The notes under the pieces are model-generated. The model was not told the DNA's origin, ran no database searches, and was given only the letters and a program-made list of their open reading frames with translations. Source: M2408 sp040386975 (GTDB taxonomy: Bacteria > Bacteroidota > Bacteroidia > Flavobacteriales_D > Crocinitomicaceae). Taken from it: DNA of 64,000 bases. The stretch is taken from assembly GCA_040386975.1 (NCBI GenBank), contig JAZKEO010000011.1:1-64000 (forward strand), read 5' to 3'. A program made the position numbers and the translations under genes. Shown piece by piece: positions 45,693 to 55,362 of the stretch (position 1 is its first letter; each line of letters begins with the position of its first letter).

Positions 45693-48600
45693 TTACATTT
45701 TTTGAAACCTCATCACTTCTTGTCTTTCAAAAGAAATCACTTTCAACAAATACATTCCCGCTCCTAAATGGGAAACATCAATTTTATTGTCAAGGATTGA
45801 ATACAATCTCGTTTCAATCAATTTCCCTTGTAAATCAAAAATTTCAAAACTTGAATTTATTGAAAGAGATAAATTCAAAAAGTCCGTGGTTGGATTTGGA
45901 TAAATTGTTGTTTTTGACTTTTCAGAAAGTTCTTCGTTAGTGTTAATTCCTGTAATTATTGTTCCTAATTGGTAAGCCACATCACATCCGAAAGCGTCAA
46001 CAACATGTAGGACTGGATTAAAAGTTCCACTTGTTTGATAAGTATAAATAAAACCATCGCTATCATTAGTTATAGTTTCACCATTTCCTAATTCCCAATA
46101 AGCAGAATTAACATTTGAAAGATTAGAGATATTAAAACTATATTCCATAAAACTCAAGTTACCCGTTTGATTTACGGAAGCTGTTGCTGAAGGTCCTCCA
46201 ATTTGTAAAAAATTATCATATTCCAAAGTTGATGTACATCCAGATGCATCCATAATCGTCAAACTTATATCATACGTTCCGGGAAATAAATATTGAATAC
46301 CTGTTGGGCTAGCTAACGTTGAGGTTATCATATTAGGATTTTGTATGATATTCCCAAATTGCCACGAGTATGAAGAAATTACTGAAGAGGAACTTGAGGT
46401 ATTTGTGAAATTTGCAATAGCAGGCGGGCAAGATAATATTTGTCCATTTCCTGAAGTAGTCATTACTTGAAAATCAAAACTCGCTTGAGGGTTTAAAATC
46501 GTTATATTTTGAGGGAAAACCTCATCTGTACAACCAATAGCATCACTAATAATTAAACCAACAGTATGTGTCGCACTAACCGTATTTCCAGTAATTTCCC
46601 AACTATTTGGGAAAGGAATACTTGAATTTGCACCTGGATATTGAACCCCATCTAGAATCCAAATGTAAGATGGGAAGTTGCCAACTGCCGATATTAAACT
46701 ATTTGACACATCACTATTACAAATTGTAGTTGGCATTGAAAAAGAAGCTGATGGCTGTTGAACATTTGTTTGTAAATTTACAATACTTGATTCACATCCG
46801 AAACCATCTGTCACTTGCAAAGTGATTATATTTGGCCCATTCATTACTGAAGTTAATTGATCACTTCTATTTTGTGTAAAAACATTTGTACTTGGACTTC
46901 CATTACTAAAGAACCATCTAAATGGATTTGTACTTGCCCATCCAGAATTATCATTACCAAATCCAAAACTTCCAACTGGATGAATTGATTGATTTTCAAA
47001 AGTTGCACTAAAAGTTTCACCAACACAACCCGTTAATTGATCTTGGGAAGTTAAAACTGCAATTGGAAGCGCAAAAACAGTAAGGTGATTTGTGAATGTG
47101 TTTGAACAACCAACTGAATTAGTTGTTGTTAATGTAACATTATAATCTCCAGATGTTAAGTTCACATTTGAAAATGTTTGATTTTGTGTACTACCATTAC
47201 CTGTTATTTGATTACCAGAAGCGTCAACTAAGTTAAACGAATACGTTAATGGTGAGTGTGGGTTTGACTCAACGCTTGGTATTCCGTGCGTTTTACTATT
47301 CGTTGTAATTGTAAAAGGAGTATTTAAACAAAGAGAATCTGGCCCAGGAATGTCAAATACAAAGTCTGTTTCTACCCAAGAAAAATTTATATTTTGGGTT
47401 ATACTATCTCTACATCCTGTATTTCTATTAATAACAACTTGTTCAACAGTGTATTCTCCGTAATTATCGTAAGTATGTTCTACAGGATCCGGGCTTGTTT
47501 GTGAGCCTAAAACAGCAGTTGAAGCGTTAATTGGATCAATATCCCCAGCTTTGTTAATATCATCTAAAAAAGCATCAATATCTTCAATCGTCTCTACCGT
47601 ACCATCTCCCCAACGGTAAATCACAGCGATATCATCTGATGTTTTATTTGGAATTAAATATCCTGGGAAAGGAAAATTTTGAGTTGGAAAAAATGTAGAA
47701 TTTGTCCATCCATGACTATAAACTGATTGTAAATCATTTATTTGTACTCTTTTTATTATTGGCAATGAAGCTTGAGCAACATCACACGAAGGATCAAGAG
47801 TGACTAAAGTAAAGGAAGATTTTGGAGCAAAAACATAAATGCTATCAAAAGTATAAGTAGTATCTATACAGCCTCTAAAATCAATTACAAGGTCTATATC
47901 TACACCTGGCAAACCATTTGTTCCTATATTCAAAAGTGTATCTGTGAAAATTTTAATAAATAATGAATCTGTTGAAACTAGTGAATTATTAAAAAACCAT
48001 TCTCTTTTGACATCAGCTAAATCATGAGGACAGTTTATTGATGTCACATCCGTTAATTCAAAAGGTTGCTTTAAACAATCAACATTTTTGTCTAAAGTGT
48101 ACGTTGGACTAGTATGAGATCCAAACTTAATTAATGCATCTGAAATTCCTAATCCAGTACCCAATGTTGTGTATCCATTCAATCCATTAGGATATATAAA
48201 AGTTGTATCAAAATTATCGCTTAACATTGTTGTATCCCTACATCCTTGTTGATCAACAACAATTAAGGAAACATTATATTCTCCACAAAGAAAAGATTTT
48301 GAAGGTGGATTTGCGCCTACAAAAGTTGTTCCATCACCAAAATCCCATGATTGAGAAACTAATTGTGAACCACCAAGAATAGCTTGATTTGTAAAAGCGA
48401 CATTAATACCTTCACAACCATTTTTTTCACTAACTGAAAAATGTGCTTGGGGATTTACGATATGTATATTCGTGTCTGAAATATTTGTGTTTATACAACC
48501 ATTATTATCTGTGACAGTTAAAGTAGCTACGAAAGTTTGTCCGTTTGTCCCATTATAAATGTGAGTTCCTGGGTTTTGTCCTGTAAAGGTATTGCCATCT

Positions 48601-49565
48601 CCAAAATTCCATGAATAACTATTTCCAGTAGTATTTATTGTTTCGTTTGTAAAAACGACAGATAAAGGCGAACAAGAAATTGTATCACTAACAGAAAATT
48701 TTGCAAATGGAGACTGAACAACATTGATTGTTGAGCTTGCTGAACCTGCACAACCAACAGCAGTGTTTTGCGCGTTTAAAGTAATTGTATAAGTACCTAT
48801 CGTAGAAAAAGTGAAAATTGGGTTTTGCACTGAGGGATTGGAGATTAAAACCGTTCCAGGGCCTGTTGCAGACCATGACCATTCGTTTACACCAATTGTT
48901 GATGCATCTTCAAATTGAACTCCTGTATTTAAACATGCTAAATTCGGACTTGTAATTCCAGCATCGAAAGAACCAACAGTAATTGGTTTTACTAAAGTAT
49001 CTTTACAACCACTTATAGGATCTGTAACAATTAATCTCGTGTCTGTAGTGCCAGCACTTGAATAAGTGATAATTGGGGGGATTTGACCTGTAAATGATGA
49101 TGGACTTCCTCCTATAAATGACCAATTATAGTTGGATGAAGGCACAGAAGTTGAAGAACCAACATTATAAAAAACAGAAAAAGGCAATTCACATGAATTA
49201 ACAATTGCATCAATATCGACTATAGGATTAGTTTGTACAGTTATAAAATTGGCCATCTGAACAAAACTTGATGTCCCATTTTGATGTTGATTAATTAAAC
49301 TGACATTATAATCACCAAAATTAACAAGATCACACAAATTTAAATTTGATCCAGGTGCGGTGCTTGAATTGTGTGAATATGAACCTGGTCCGAAAACACT
49401 CCAAATACTATTTATAATTGGTGATGATCCTGTAATAGAAGTTGCACTTGATATTGTAACACATTCTCCCAAGCAAATAATTGAATCTGGAGAACTAATG
49501 ATAGCAACTTGTGAAAACAAAACTGTATTAAAAAGTAGAAAGCTTGCGAATAGTATTTTTTTCAT
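45693..49565 (-). CDS. PKD-repeat protein with T9SS sorting domain
   Basis: In-frame upstream codons exist at 49580 (ATG) and 49583 (TTG), but a -7 box TATATTTG (49588-49581) touches them. Transcription must start further in, which selects the ATG at 49565 (1,290 residues). The signal peptide MKKILFASFLLFNTVLFSQ is followed by many PKD-type modules, for example YSWNFGDGNTFTGQNPGTHIY and QSWDFGDGTTFVGANPPSKSF, with regularly spaced Cys. The C terminus is a type A T9SS sorting domain (TTIYPNPTTDFLNLSLSI, then FEIFDLQGKLIE, then YLLKVISFERQEVMRFQKM). Secretion to the surface by the T9SS is inferred. No enzymatic domain was recognised. Confidence 0.88.
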   Translation of the reverse strand: MKKILFASFLLFNTVLFSQVAIISSPDSIICLGECVTISSATSITGSSPIINSIWSVFGPGSYSHNSSTAPGSNLNLCDLVNFGDYNVSLINQHQNGTSSFVQMANFITVQTNPIVDIDAIVNSCELPFSVFYNVGSSTSVPSSNYNWSFIGGSPSSFTGQIPPIITYSSAGTTDTRLIVTDPISGCKDTLVKPITVGSFDAGITSPNLACLNTGVQFEDASTIGVNEWSWSATGPGTVLISNPSVQNPIFTFSTIGTYTITLNAQNTAVGCAGSASSTINVVQSPFAKFSVSDTISCSPLSVVFTNETINTTGNSYSWNFGDGNTFTGQNPGTHIYNGTNGQTFVATLTVTDNNGCINTNISDTNIHIVNPQAHFSVSEKNGCEGINVAFTNQAILGGSQLVSQSWDFGDGTTFVGANPPSKSFLCGEYNVSLIVVDQQGCRDTTMLSDNFDTTFIYPNGLNGYTTLGTGLGISDALIKFGSHTSPTYTLDKNVDCLKQPFELTDVTSINCPHDLADVKREWFFNNSLVSTDSLFIKIFTDTLLNIGTNGLPGVDIDLVIDFRGCIDTTYTFDSIYVFAPKSSFTLVTLDPSCDVAQASLPIIKRVQINDLQSVYSHGWTNSTFFPTQNFPFPGYLIPNKTSDDIAVIYRWGDGTVETIEDIDAFLDDINKAGDIDPINASTAVLGSQTSPDPVEHTYDNYGEYTVEQVVINRNTGCRDSITQNINFSWVETDFVFDIPGPDSLCLNTPFTITTNSKTHGIPSVESNPHSPLTYSFNLVDASGNQITGNGSTQNQTFSNVNLTSGDYNVTLTTTNSVGCSNTFTNHLTVFALPIAVLTSQDQLTGCVGETFSATFENQSIHPVGSFGFGNDNSGWASTNPFRWFFSNGSPSTNVFTQNRSDQLTSVMNGPNIITLQVTDGFGCESSIVNLQTNVQQPSASFSMPTTICNSDVSNSLISAVGNFPSYIWILDGVQYPGANSSIPFPNSWEITGNTVSATHTVGLIISDAIGCTDEVFPQNITILNPQASFDFQVMTTSGNGQILSCPPAIANFTNTSSSSSVISSYSWQFGNIIQNPNMITSTLASPTGIQYLFPGTYDISLTIMDASGCTSTLEYDNFLQIGGPSATASVNQTGNLSFMEYSFNISNLSNVNSAYWELGNGETITNDSDGFIYTYQTSGTFNPVLHVVDAFGCDVAYQLGTIITGINTNEELSEKSKTTIYPNPTTDFLNLSLSINSSFEIFDLQGKLIETRLYSILDNKIDVSHLGAGMYLLKVISFERQEVMRFQKM

Positions 49566-49580
49566 GGTTAAATTTTTCAT

Positions 49581-49588
49581 CAAATATA
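49581..49588 (-). promoter_or_regulatory. -7 box TATATTTG of the PKD protein gene
   Basis: A full TAnnTTTG match on the minus strand, 15 bp before the chosen ATG at 49565. Its position rules out the in-frame ATG at 49580 as the functional start in this transcript. Confidence 0.65.
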
Positions 49589-49650
49589 CTTTAATTATTT
49601 AAACTTGAACTTTTTCATTCCCTGATTGTATAAGTACAAAAATCAGAATT

Positions 49651-50121
49651 ATGAAAATTTCTATTCCAAAACCTTGTCATGAAAATTGGAGCGAAATGCT
49701 TCCTGACCTACCTACCGGACAGGCAGGAGCACAAGGACGTTTTTGTTTAAAATGTACGAAAACTGTTGTTGATTTTTCTCAGAAAACTAAAGACGAAATA
49801 AAATCCTTTTTCCAAGAAACAACGGGAAAAGTTTGTGGGAGATTTCAAACAAATCAATTAGATTCTCCTAAAAAGACTATTTTTCCTTTATTTTTTAATG
49901 TAAAACGGATTCAGAAGTTTGCTTTTGCACTTTATTTGGTTTTTGGAACTTTTTTGTTTACTTCTTGCTCAAAGAATACTGGGACTTTAGGTGAACCAAA
50001 TGTGGAATACCTGAAAGGTGACGTTCTTCCAGACTATGAAGAACCTGAATTTACTATCGGAAAAATTGCACCTATTGATACCACGAAAAGCAAAAATCCA
50101 AAAGGTGAATCTAAAAACTAA
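49651..50121 (+). CDS. Small Cys-motif membrane protein with repeat insertion
   Basis: This 156-residue protein begins with the Bacteroidota family pattern PKPCHENWSEM, GRFCLKCTKTVVDFSQKT and VCGRFQTNQLD, where conserved Cys residues lie around residues 8, 32, 35 and 62. A hydrophobic segment near residues 87-105 ends in LFTSC. The C-terminal part is acidic and Pro-rich. Between MLP and AQGRFC an extra DLPTGQAG-like stretch is encoded by a CCTACCTACCGGACAGG sequence, which looks like a mobile palindromic repeat inserted in frame. The 3' end may be frameshifted (see 50122-50221). Function is unknown. Confidence 0.65.
   Translation: MKISIPKPCHENWSEMLPDLPTGQAGAQGRFCLKCTKTVVDFSQKTKDEIKSFFQETTGKVCGRFQTNQLDSPKKTIFPLFFNVKRIQKFAFALYLVFGTFLFTSCSKNTGTLGEPNVEYLKGDVLPDYEEPEFTIGKIAPIDTTKSKNPKGESKN
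49703..49728 (+). repeat. Palindromic repeat inserted in a coding region
   Basis: The G/C-rich segment containing CCTACCTACCGGACAGGCAG encodes LPTGQAG between conserved blocks of the host protein. Its composition differs sharply from the AT-rich surroundings. Short repeats of this type, producing PTGQAG-like insertions, occur in several bacterial genomes (from general knowledge). Confidence 0.7.
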
Positions 50122-50221
50122 AGCAAAAAAAGGAAAAGATATGTATTAAACCTATTATAGATACAAGTGTTGTTGAGCCAATTGAAAAAACAGTAAAAGG
50201 TGACGTGATGATTGAATATTA
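50122..50221 (+). pseudogene. Possible displaced 3' end of the preceding gene
   Basis: In the -1 frame relative to the preceding gene, bases after about 50109 read KPIIDTSVVEPIEKTVKGDV and MIEY, then stop at 50221. This resembles the acidic tail of the preceding protein (VEYLKGDVLPDY and PIDTT). A frameshift near the A5 run at 50113-50117 would join them. It has no clear start codon of its own. Confidence 0.45.
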
Positions 50222-50238
50222 GTTTTCAAAATAGTTTT

Positions 50239-51324
50239 TCATGGTGTTCCAATCTTTATCATTGCTACACGAAACCCAATTCTAGCTGAACCTTGATCTT
50301 CTTTGAAATAAGTTCTGCTGCCAGATAAAGTTGCATCTTGGTAATCTGCCCAAGAACCGCCTTTAACAACCCTAATTTCGTTTTCACTAGTTGGAGTTGC
50401 TTCTATTTCATTCCAAACTAACTTTTCCATATCAGTTATTCTACTAATGGATTTCATTGAACCGACTTCGGAACTTTCTCTTCGGAATACATCCACACAC
50501 CATTCTGCTACGTTTCCACGCATATTATATAATTTATTTTCATTGGCTTCAAATGATCTTATGGGAGCCGTATGCGAATAGTCATCTTTTAAATTTTTAG
50601 CTGTTGAAAAATACAATCCTGGAGCAACTTTCACATTCATTTCATAAGGCGGAATAGGACTTTGAAATTCTAAACGAGGATTTTTGACCTTAGACCAATT
50701 GCAAGCATATTCCCATTCCATTTCCGTTGGCAAACGAAAAGCTGGAACTTGTTCCTTTGAGTTTTTGTTCACTTTATGTGTCAACCAAGAACAATAAGCA
50801 TTCGCTTGCTTCCAACTCACCCCAACAAGTGGGTAATTTCTAAATGAAGGATGACGGAAATAATATTCATCATTTGGGTCAAAAAAAGAATGTGGAGCGA
50901 AATTTGACCAGCACGCCGTATCTGGTAAAAGTTGGAGTTTGGAGCAGTCCTGTTTCATCTTTTTCCAAAAAACAGAATCCATCAATTGGCTGGAAGTGGT
51001 TTTGTTCCATGGCAAGTGCATCACCGAATCAAATAAAAATTCCAAATATTCTTCATTGCTAACCTCATGGTCGGAAATATAAAAATCCGCTACTGAAACT
51101 TGAAAAGACAAACTATTGAAGTTTGGTTTTTCACCAATTGCAATTCCATTTTTGTTAAAAAGAGAATCTTCGCCTAAAAGCATCATGTATGGACCTTTGT
51201 AAAAAAACTCATAGCCTTTGTTGGTTTGCATTGTCCCACCATTTATAAGTTTCATGTAGGAAGGCATTTGTCCGTGCGTGTGAACAAAAAACAACAAAAA
51301 AGCACTTGCGATTAAACGTTTCAT
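50239..51324 (-). CDS. FGE-sulfatase-fold secreted protein (GldK-like paralog)
   Basis: The ATG at 51324 (MKRLIASAFLLFFVHTHGQ, a signal peptide) is preferred over a TTG at 51333; a TAAATTTG -7 box at 51338-51331 supports this. The 361-residue product has the SUMF/FGE fold: FYISDHEVSNEEYLEFL, YPLVGVSWKQANAYCSWL, FRLPTEMEWEYAC, YNMRGNVAEWC and VVKGGSWADYQDA with SARIGFRVAM. It lacks a lipobox, unlike GldK, and may be a soluble relative of the GldJ/GldK group. The conserved oxidase Cys pair of true FGE is not apparent. It lies between T9SS-exported proteins. Confidence 0.8.
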   Translation of the reverse strand: MKRLIASAFLLFFVHTHGQMPSYMKLINGGTMQTNKGYEFFYKGPYMMLLGEDSLFNKNGIAIGEKPNFNSLSFQVSVADFYISDHEVSNEEYLEFLFDSVMHLPWNKTTSSQLMDSVFWKKMKQDCSKLQLLPDTACWSNFAPHSFFDPNDEYYFRHPSFRNYPLVGVSWKQANAYCSWLTHKVNKNSKEQVPAFRLPTEMEWEYACNWSKVKNPRLEFQSPIPPYEMNVKVAPGLYFSTAKNLKDDYSHTAPIRSFEANENKLYNMRGNVAEWCVDVFRRESSEVGSMKSISRITDMEKLVWNEIEATPTSENEIRVVKGGSWADYQDATLSGSRTYFKEDQGSARIGFRVAMIKIGTP

Positions 51325-51330
51325 CTTTCT

Positions 51331-51338
51331 CAAATTTA
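51331..51338 (-). promoter_or_regulatory. -7 box TAAATTTG upstream of the FGE-fold gene
   Basis: A full TAnnTTTG match on the minus strand with six bases to the ATG at 51324, implying a leaderless or very short leader mRNA. Confidence 0.55.
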
Positions 51339-51444
51339 AACTTAAAGGAAAGATACGAAAAAATCAGCAAGATAAATTAAAGATCAAGCAAAATACGGCA
51401 AATGCATTAAAGAATCACACTTATCAATTACTCTTAGAAAAACT

Positions 51445-53920
51445 TTATTCCTTAATAAATTTATAACTTTTATTATCGATTTTCAAAAAATACATACCCG
51501 AATTTAAATTTCGGATATCGATTTGATTTTCTAATAGAGAATAAAGTTCTTCAGAAACTTTTTTTCCATTGATGTCTTGAATAAAAATTTCAGAATTAGC
51601 AACATTTCTAAATGAAATAAAATCTGAGCTTGGGTTAGGGTGTAAATGAAATTCCGTTTTATCAATTTCTTTATTTGACAAACTTACATTAATTAATTTT
51701 AAAGAAAAATCATAACGATTGAATCCATTGCATGGATTTTCTTCTGAACCAACACTTAAACGCATTCTTAGATACTTATTATAAACAACACCGCTTGTTG
51801 GAATATTCAACACAAACTCTGTTTCATTTTCATAAGAATATTCAAGAAAAAAAGTTTCTTCCATATTTGAAGCAACTATTTCACTTTGTTCAAATACTCC
51901 ATTATCATTAAAATCTATATGAATAACTGCTGCATCCTTATTATATGAAGGATCAAACATTTGACTCCCATCATAAGGCGTATCCCAACCAGCATTATAG
52001 AGTATTGTATTATTTGCGTTTACCTCTAAATCAAATTTAATACAACCGTTTAAAAAAGAGTAATCTTTAATTAAATTGTTAGGAAAAACTTGATTATCAT
52101 TTACTTTAAATTTCAACAATCTATTAGACGTTTCATTGAAGTCTGTCGCTCCACAAGTGTTTAGACTTGGGAAAGCAATCGTATCAACATAAACAGTTTT
52201 TGAATTTACAAAATCACAAACACCTTGATATTCATGCAAATTAATTTGAAAATTTCCAGGCTGAGTAAAAATATGATTAAAATTTGACAAATTGCCTGTT
52301 ACTCCATTTACTTCCCACATCAAACTACTTGTTAAGTTGGTTTCTAAATCAAATTCCCCACATATATTCCCTTGAAAAATATCAAAAGGTGGGTAATTTG
52401 CTATTTGATAAGGTGAGAATTCTATTGTATAATTATTAATCTCAATAGTATCAAAAAATAGAGGATCTATTAAGACTAATGAAACCTCATAAGAACCTTG
52501 ATTTGTATAGGTATGTATTGGGTTTTCATCAGAAGAATTATTCCCATCCCCAAAATTCCAATTATAAATGAAACCTGAATTATTTGCTAAAAAATGTATT
52601 TGTCCGTCGCATGTTTGTGTTTTATCTGATGTAATTTGATTAGCCGATTGATTACCAAAATTAAAATCATTCCCGTTGAAATATATAAGTTCATCAGTAT
52701 AAGAATTATCACCTTCAAAATTACCAGCTTGATAATACTTTTTAAATAAAGTGTAGTATGTCTGTCCTAAATTTGAATAATGGTCTGAATAATGAGAAGT
52801 TATACTATCATTAATTATATTAGAAAAACAATTATTATTACTATCAAAATTTGTATAACTATTAAAATTCAAACGTCTTCTTTCATGTTTTCCAAATTGA
52901 GTTTTTTTATCGTTTTGTATGCCTGCATTAAAATTTGGATAAAGGCTATCAAACAATAAAGATGAGTATACTTTTCCTGTGTAAATTATCGTGTCAATGT
53001 TATAAGGTAAAAATAACATTACGGTATCAATAAATTGTTGATTTGTTAAATTATCAGTTTGTCTTCTCAAAACAGAATAAGTATATTGTGAGCCATTATC
53101 TGATTTTGATAAAATTTTTAATTTAACAAAATCATAAATTAAGGTGTCATGCGATGAAACTTCAAACTCTACAAACTCATTATCCCAATTACCTTCGTAA
53201 ATAGTGTGTAAGATTCTTTTACCAAAAATATCATCAACATTAAAATCAAAAATTGATTGGTTGTTTTGAATGTCATAATCTGGTGCAAGTGTAACAGCTT
53301 GAGTAATCAAATATTCATGCATATTATAAGTTGTAAAACCTTGAACAAGTCCATAATTCATTGAAATTATTATTTCTTTATTTGTCCATGAATTAGTTCC
53401 ACTTAATAAAGTCCCATTGTCAGCATAATTATATAACTTAATTCTCATCATGGTATCAGAAATCCCTAAAATAGTTTCAAAATTTTTAGAAATAACTTCA
53501 GCATTGATGTAATGTTCGTCATTATCAGTACCGTAAAAACGCCAAGTATTTCCCACATTTGCAGCACAATTATAATAAACTGTGTCATTGGAATTTCTTG
53601 GGAGTACTTTAAACCAATTTTGGGAGTTCTGAATTACTTTGTCGCCAAAGAAACTTTGATCTGCTTCACAAATAGTTATTAATGAATTATCAAAAGAATT
53701 AATTTTAGCAAATNNNNNNNNNNNNNNNNNNNNNNACTGTATCACTATTCGAAATTGTTATATCTTCGACTTTAATTGAATAAATTATTGTATCAATTGG
53801 AAAAATAGTAGTATTCAAAATCTGATAATTGTTAATCAAATTTTTGTTAATCAAACTGAAGTTTTGTCCAAAACTTTTTATAGTTATGAGACATAAAATT
53901 ATTAGTAATATTTTTTTCAT
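51445..53920 (-). CDS. Secreted PKD protein with T9SS sorting domain (gap inside)
   Basis: One gene broken by 22 N at 53714-53735. The ATG at 53920 gives the signal peptide MKKILLIILCLITIKSFGQ. The frame changes across the N run because the true gap length must be a multiple of three (for example 21 or 24). The main part is mostly beta and Asn/Asp-rich, about 825 residues in total, with one recognisable PKD module (IYNWNFGDGNNSSDENPIHT). The C terminus is a type A T9SS sorting domain (LHPNPSSDFISFRNV, then IFIQDINGKKVSEE, then YFLKIDNKSYKFIKE). Function is unknown; secretion by the T9SS is inferred. A GEVEN-type domain with GWDTPYDGSQMFDPS near the C terminus resembles the GEVED repeat group, but this is uncertain. 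Confidence 0.82.
53714..53735. other. Assembly gap (22 N)
   Basis: 22 N inside the N-terminal part of the secreted PKD protein gene. Restoring the frame requires a length divisible by three. Confidence 0.95.
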
Positions 53921-53998
53921 AATCGATTGATTTTCATCAAACATAGAAATTTTTAACTTATAAACCTAATTTTACTGCAAATCTAACTGTTTTGTATT

Positions 53999-55153
53999 TT
54001 ACAATTCAGAAATTGCTTGCCAAGAAATTACTTCCATTTCATTTTCAAAACTATATTCTTCTTGTCCTGTATAAATCAAGATTCCACCATCTTGACGAAA
54101 GGTTTTTTGAAACCATTTTAGATTTTTAATTTGTTCCTTTGAAAATTTCTTAGCTACCTTTATTTCAATCGGCAAAAATCGATTTTCAGATTCAATGACC
54201 AAATCAACTTCATTTCCAATACTGTCTCTAAAAAAGAAGATTTCACCAAAATTATCTTTATTTTTCCGATTTTTTTGAGCTTCCGTGATGATGAAATTCT
54301 CAAAAATTGCTCCATAATAAGATGAATTTTTCAGCTCTTCAATAGTATTTACACCCAACAAAGAACATAAAACTCCTGTATCATAAAAATACAATTTGGG
54401 CGATTTAATCACGCGTTTATTGAAGTTTGGATGAAGTGGCTGCAAGCGAAAAATGATGTAACTACTTTCTAGCACACTCAACCATGAATCAATTGTTTTC
54501 ACATCCAAACCAATATCTTTGGAGATTGAACTAAAATTAATTAATTGTCCAGCACGCCCAGCACAAATTTTTAAAAATTTGTGAAAGAGAAAAATATTAC
54601 CGATGTTTCTAATTTGTCTGACATCTCTTTCTACATAAGTTTTAATGTAATTTTCATGCCAACGCTTATGAGAGTTTTTACCCGTTGCCACATCAGGATA
54701 AAACCCTTCAAGCATACGTTGATGCATCCTAATTTCGATTGGACTTTCTTCTAATTCTTTCAAACTGAAAGGCATCAATTCGACATATCCAACTCTTCCT
54801 GCTAAGGATTGTGAAATGTTTTCTTGCATCAAAAAATTATTGCTTCCAGACAAAATAAATTGATTACTCGTTCCTTTTGCATCAACAATTTCTTGTAAAT
54901 AAGAAAAAAGTGAAGGTACATTTTGAACTTCATCTAAAATTGCACCATTTGAAAATTGAGCCAAAAATTTTCTTGGTTCCTGCATGGCAAACAGCAACAA
55001 ATCTGGATTCTCTAAATTGATATATGGTTTGTCGGGAAAAGCTTGTTTACAAAGTGTCGTTTTTCCTGCTTGTCTTGGACCAGTAACACAAACTATCTTA
55101 AATTCAGAAGCAACTTCTAAAGTCTCTTTGAGTAAACGCCTATTTATTACCAT
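53999..55153 (-). CDS. AAA ATPase with DUF4143 domain
   Basis: The ATG at 55153 is used; a GTG at 55162 is possible. The product of about 384 residues has an AAA_14-type N-terminal P-loop (VTGPRQAGKTTL, with ILDEVQNVP as Walker B and FILSGSNNFLM as sensor region). The C-terminal DUF4143 part (KIKSPKLYFYDTGVLCSLLG-like, seen here as VIKSPKLYFYDTGVLC and FFRDSIGNEVDLVIE) has a nuclease-like fold with the EVDLVIE and LPIEIKVAKKF residues. Such proteins are common, often horizontally spread and sometimes linked to toxin-antitoxin or mobile modules; their role is unresolved. A -7 TATATTTG is at 55194-55187. Confidence 0.88.
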   Translation of the reverse strand: MVINRRLLKETLEVASEFKIVCVTGPRQAGKTTLCKQAFPDKPYINLENPDLLLFAMQEPRKFLAQFSNGAILDEVQNVPSLFSYLQEIVDAKGTSNQFILSGSNNFLMQENISQSLAGRVGYVELMPFSLKELEESPIEIRMHQRMLEGFYPDVATGKNSHKRWHENYIKTYVERDVRQIRNIGNIFLFHKFLKICAGRAGQLINFSSISKDIGLDVKTIDSWLSVLESSYIIFRLQPLHPNFNKRVIKSPKLYFYDTGVLCSLLGVNTIEELKNSSYYGAIFENFIITEAQKNRKNKDNFGEIFFFRDSIGNEVDLVIESENRFLPIEIKVAKKFSKEQIKNLKWFQKTFRQDGGILIYTGQEEYSFENEMEVISWQAISEL

Positions 55154-55362
55154 TTGTTCCACGAATTACATTTTTGCAATATTTTACAAATATATTAATT
55201 AAATCCAAATATACAAAAAATTACAAATAAGGTAATTGATTCCTAAAATGTAAAAAATTGTAAATCACGGAATCGTTACAATTCAATCATTTAAAAATCA
55301 ATGAATTAAAAATACGAAATTTACATAAACAGTCTTTCGTCTAATATCTTCAAGTCTTAAGT

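Noticed and set aside
53714..53735. Frameshift in the secreted PKD protein gene
   Set aside because: The frame change coincides with an N run of arbitrary length, so it is an assembly effect.
53999..55153. DUF4143 ATPase as part of a new defence system
   Set aside because: It stands alone between secreted-protein and metabolic genes, with no toxin, nuclease or integrase neighbour to support such a system.
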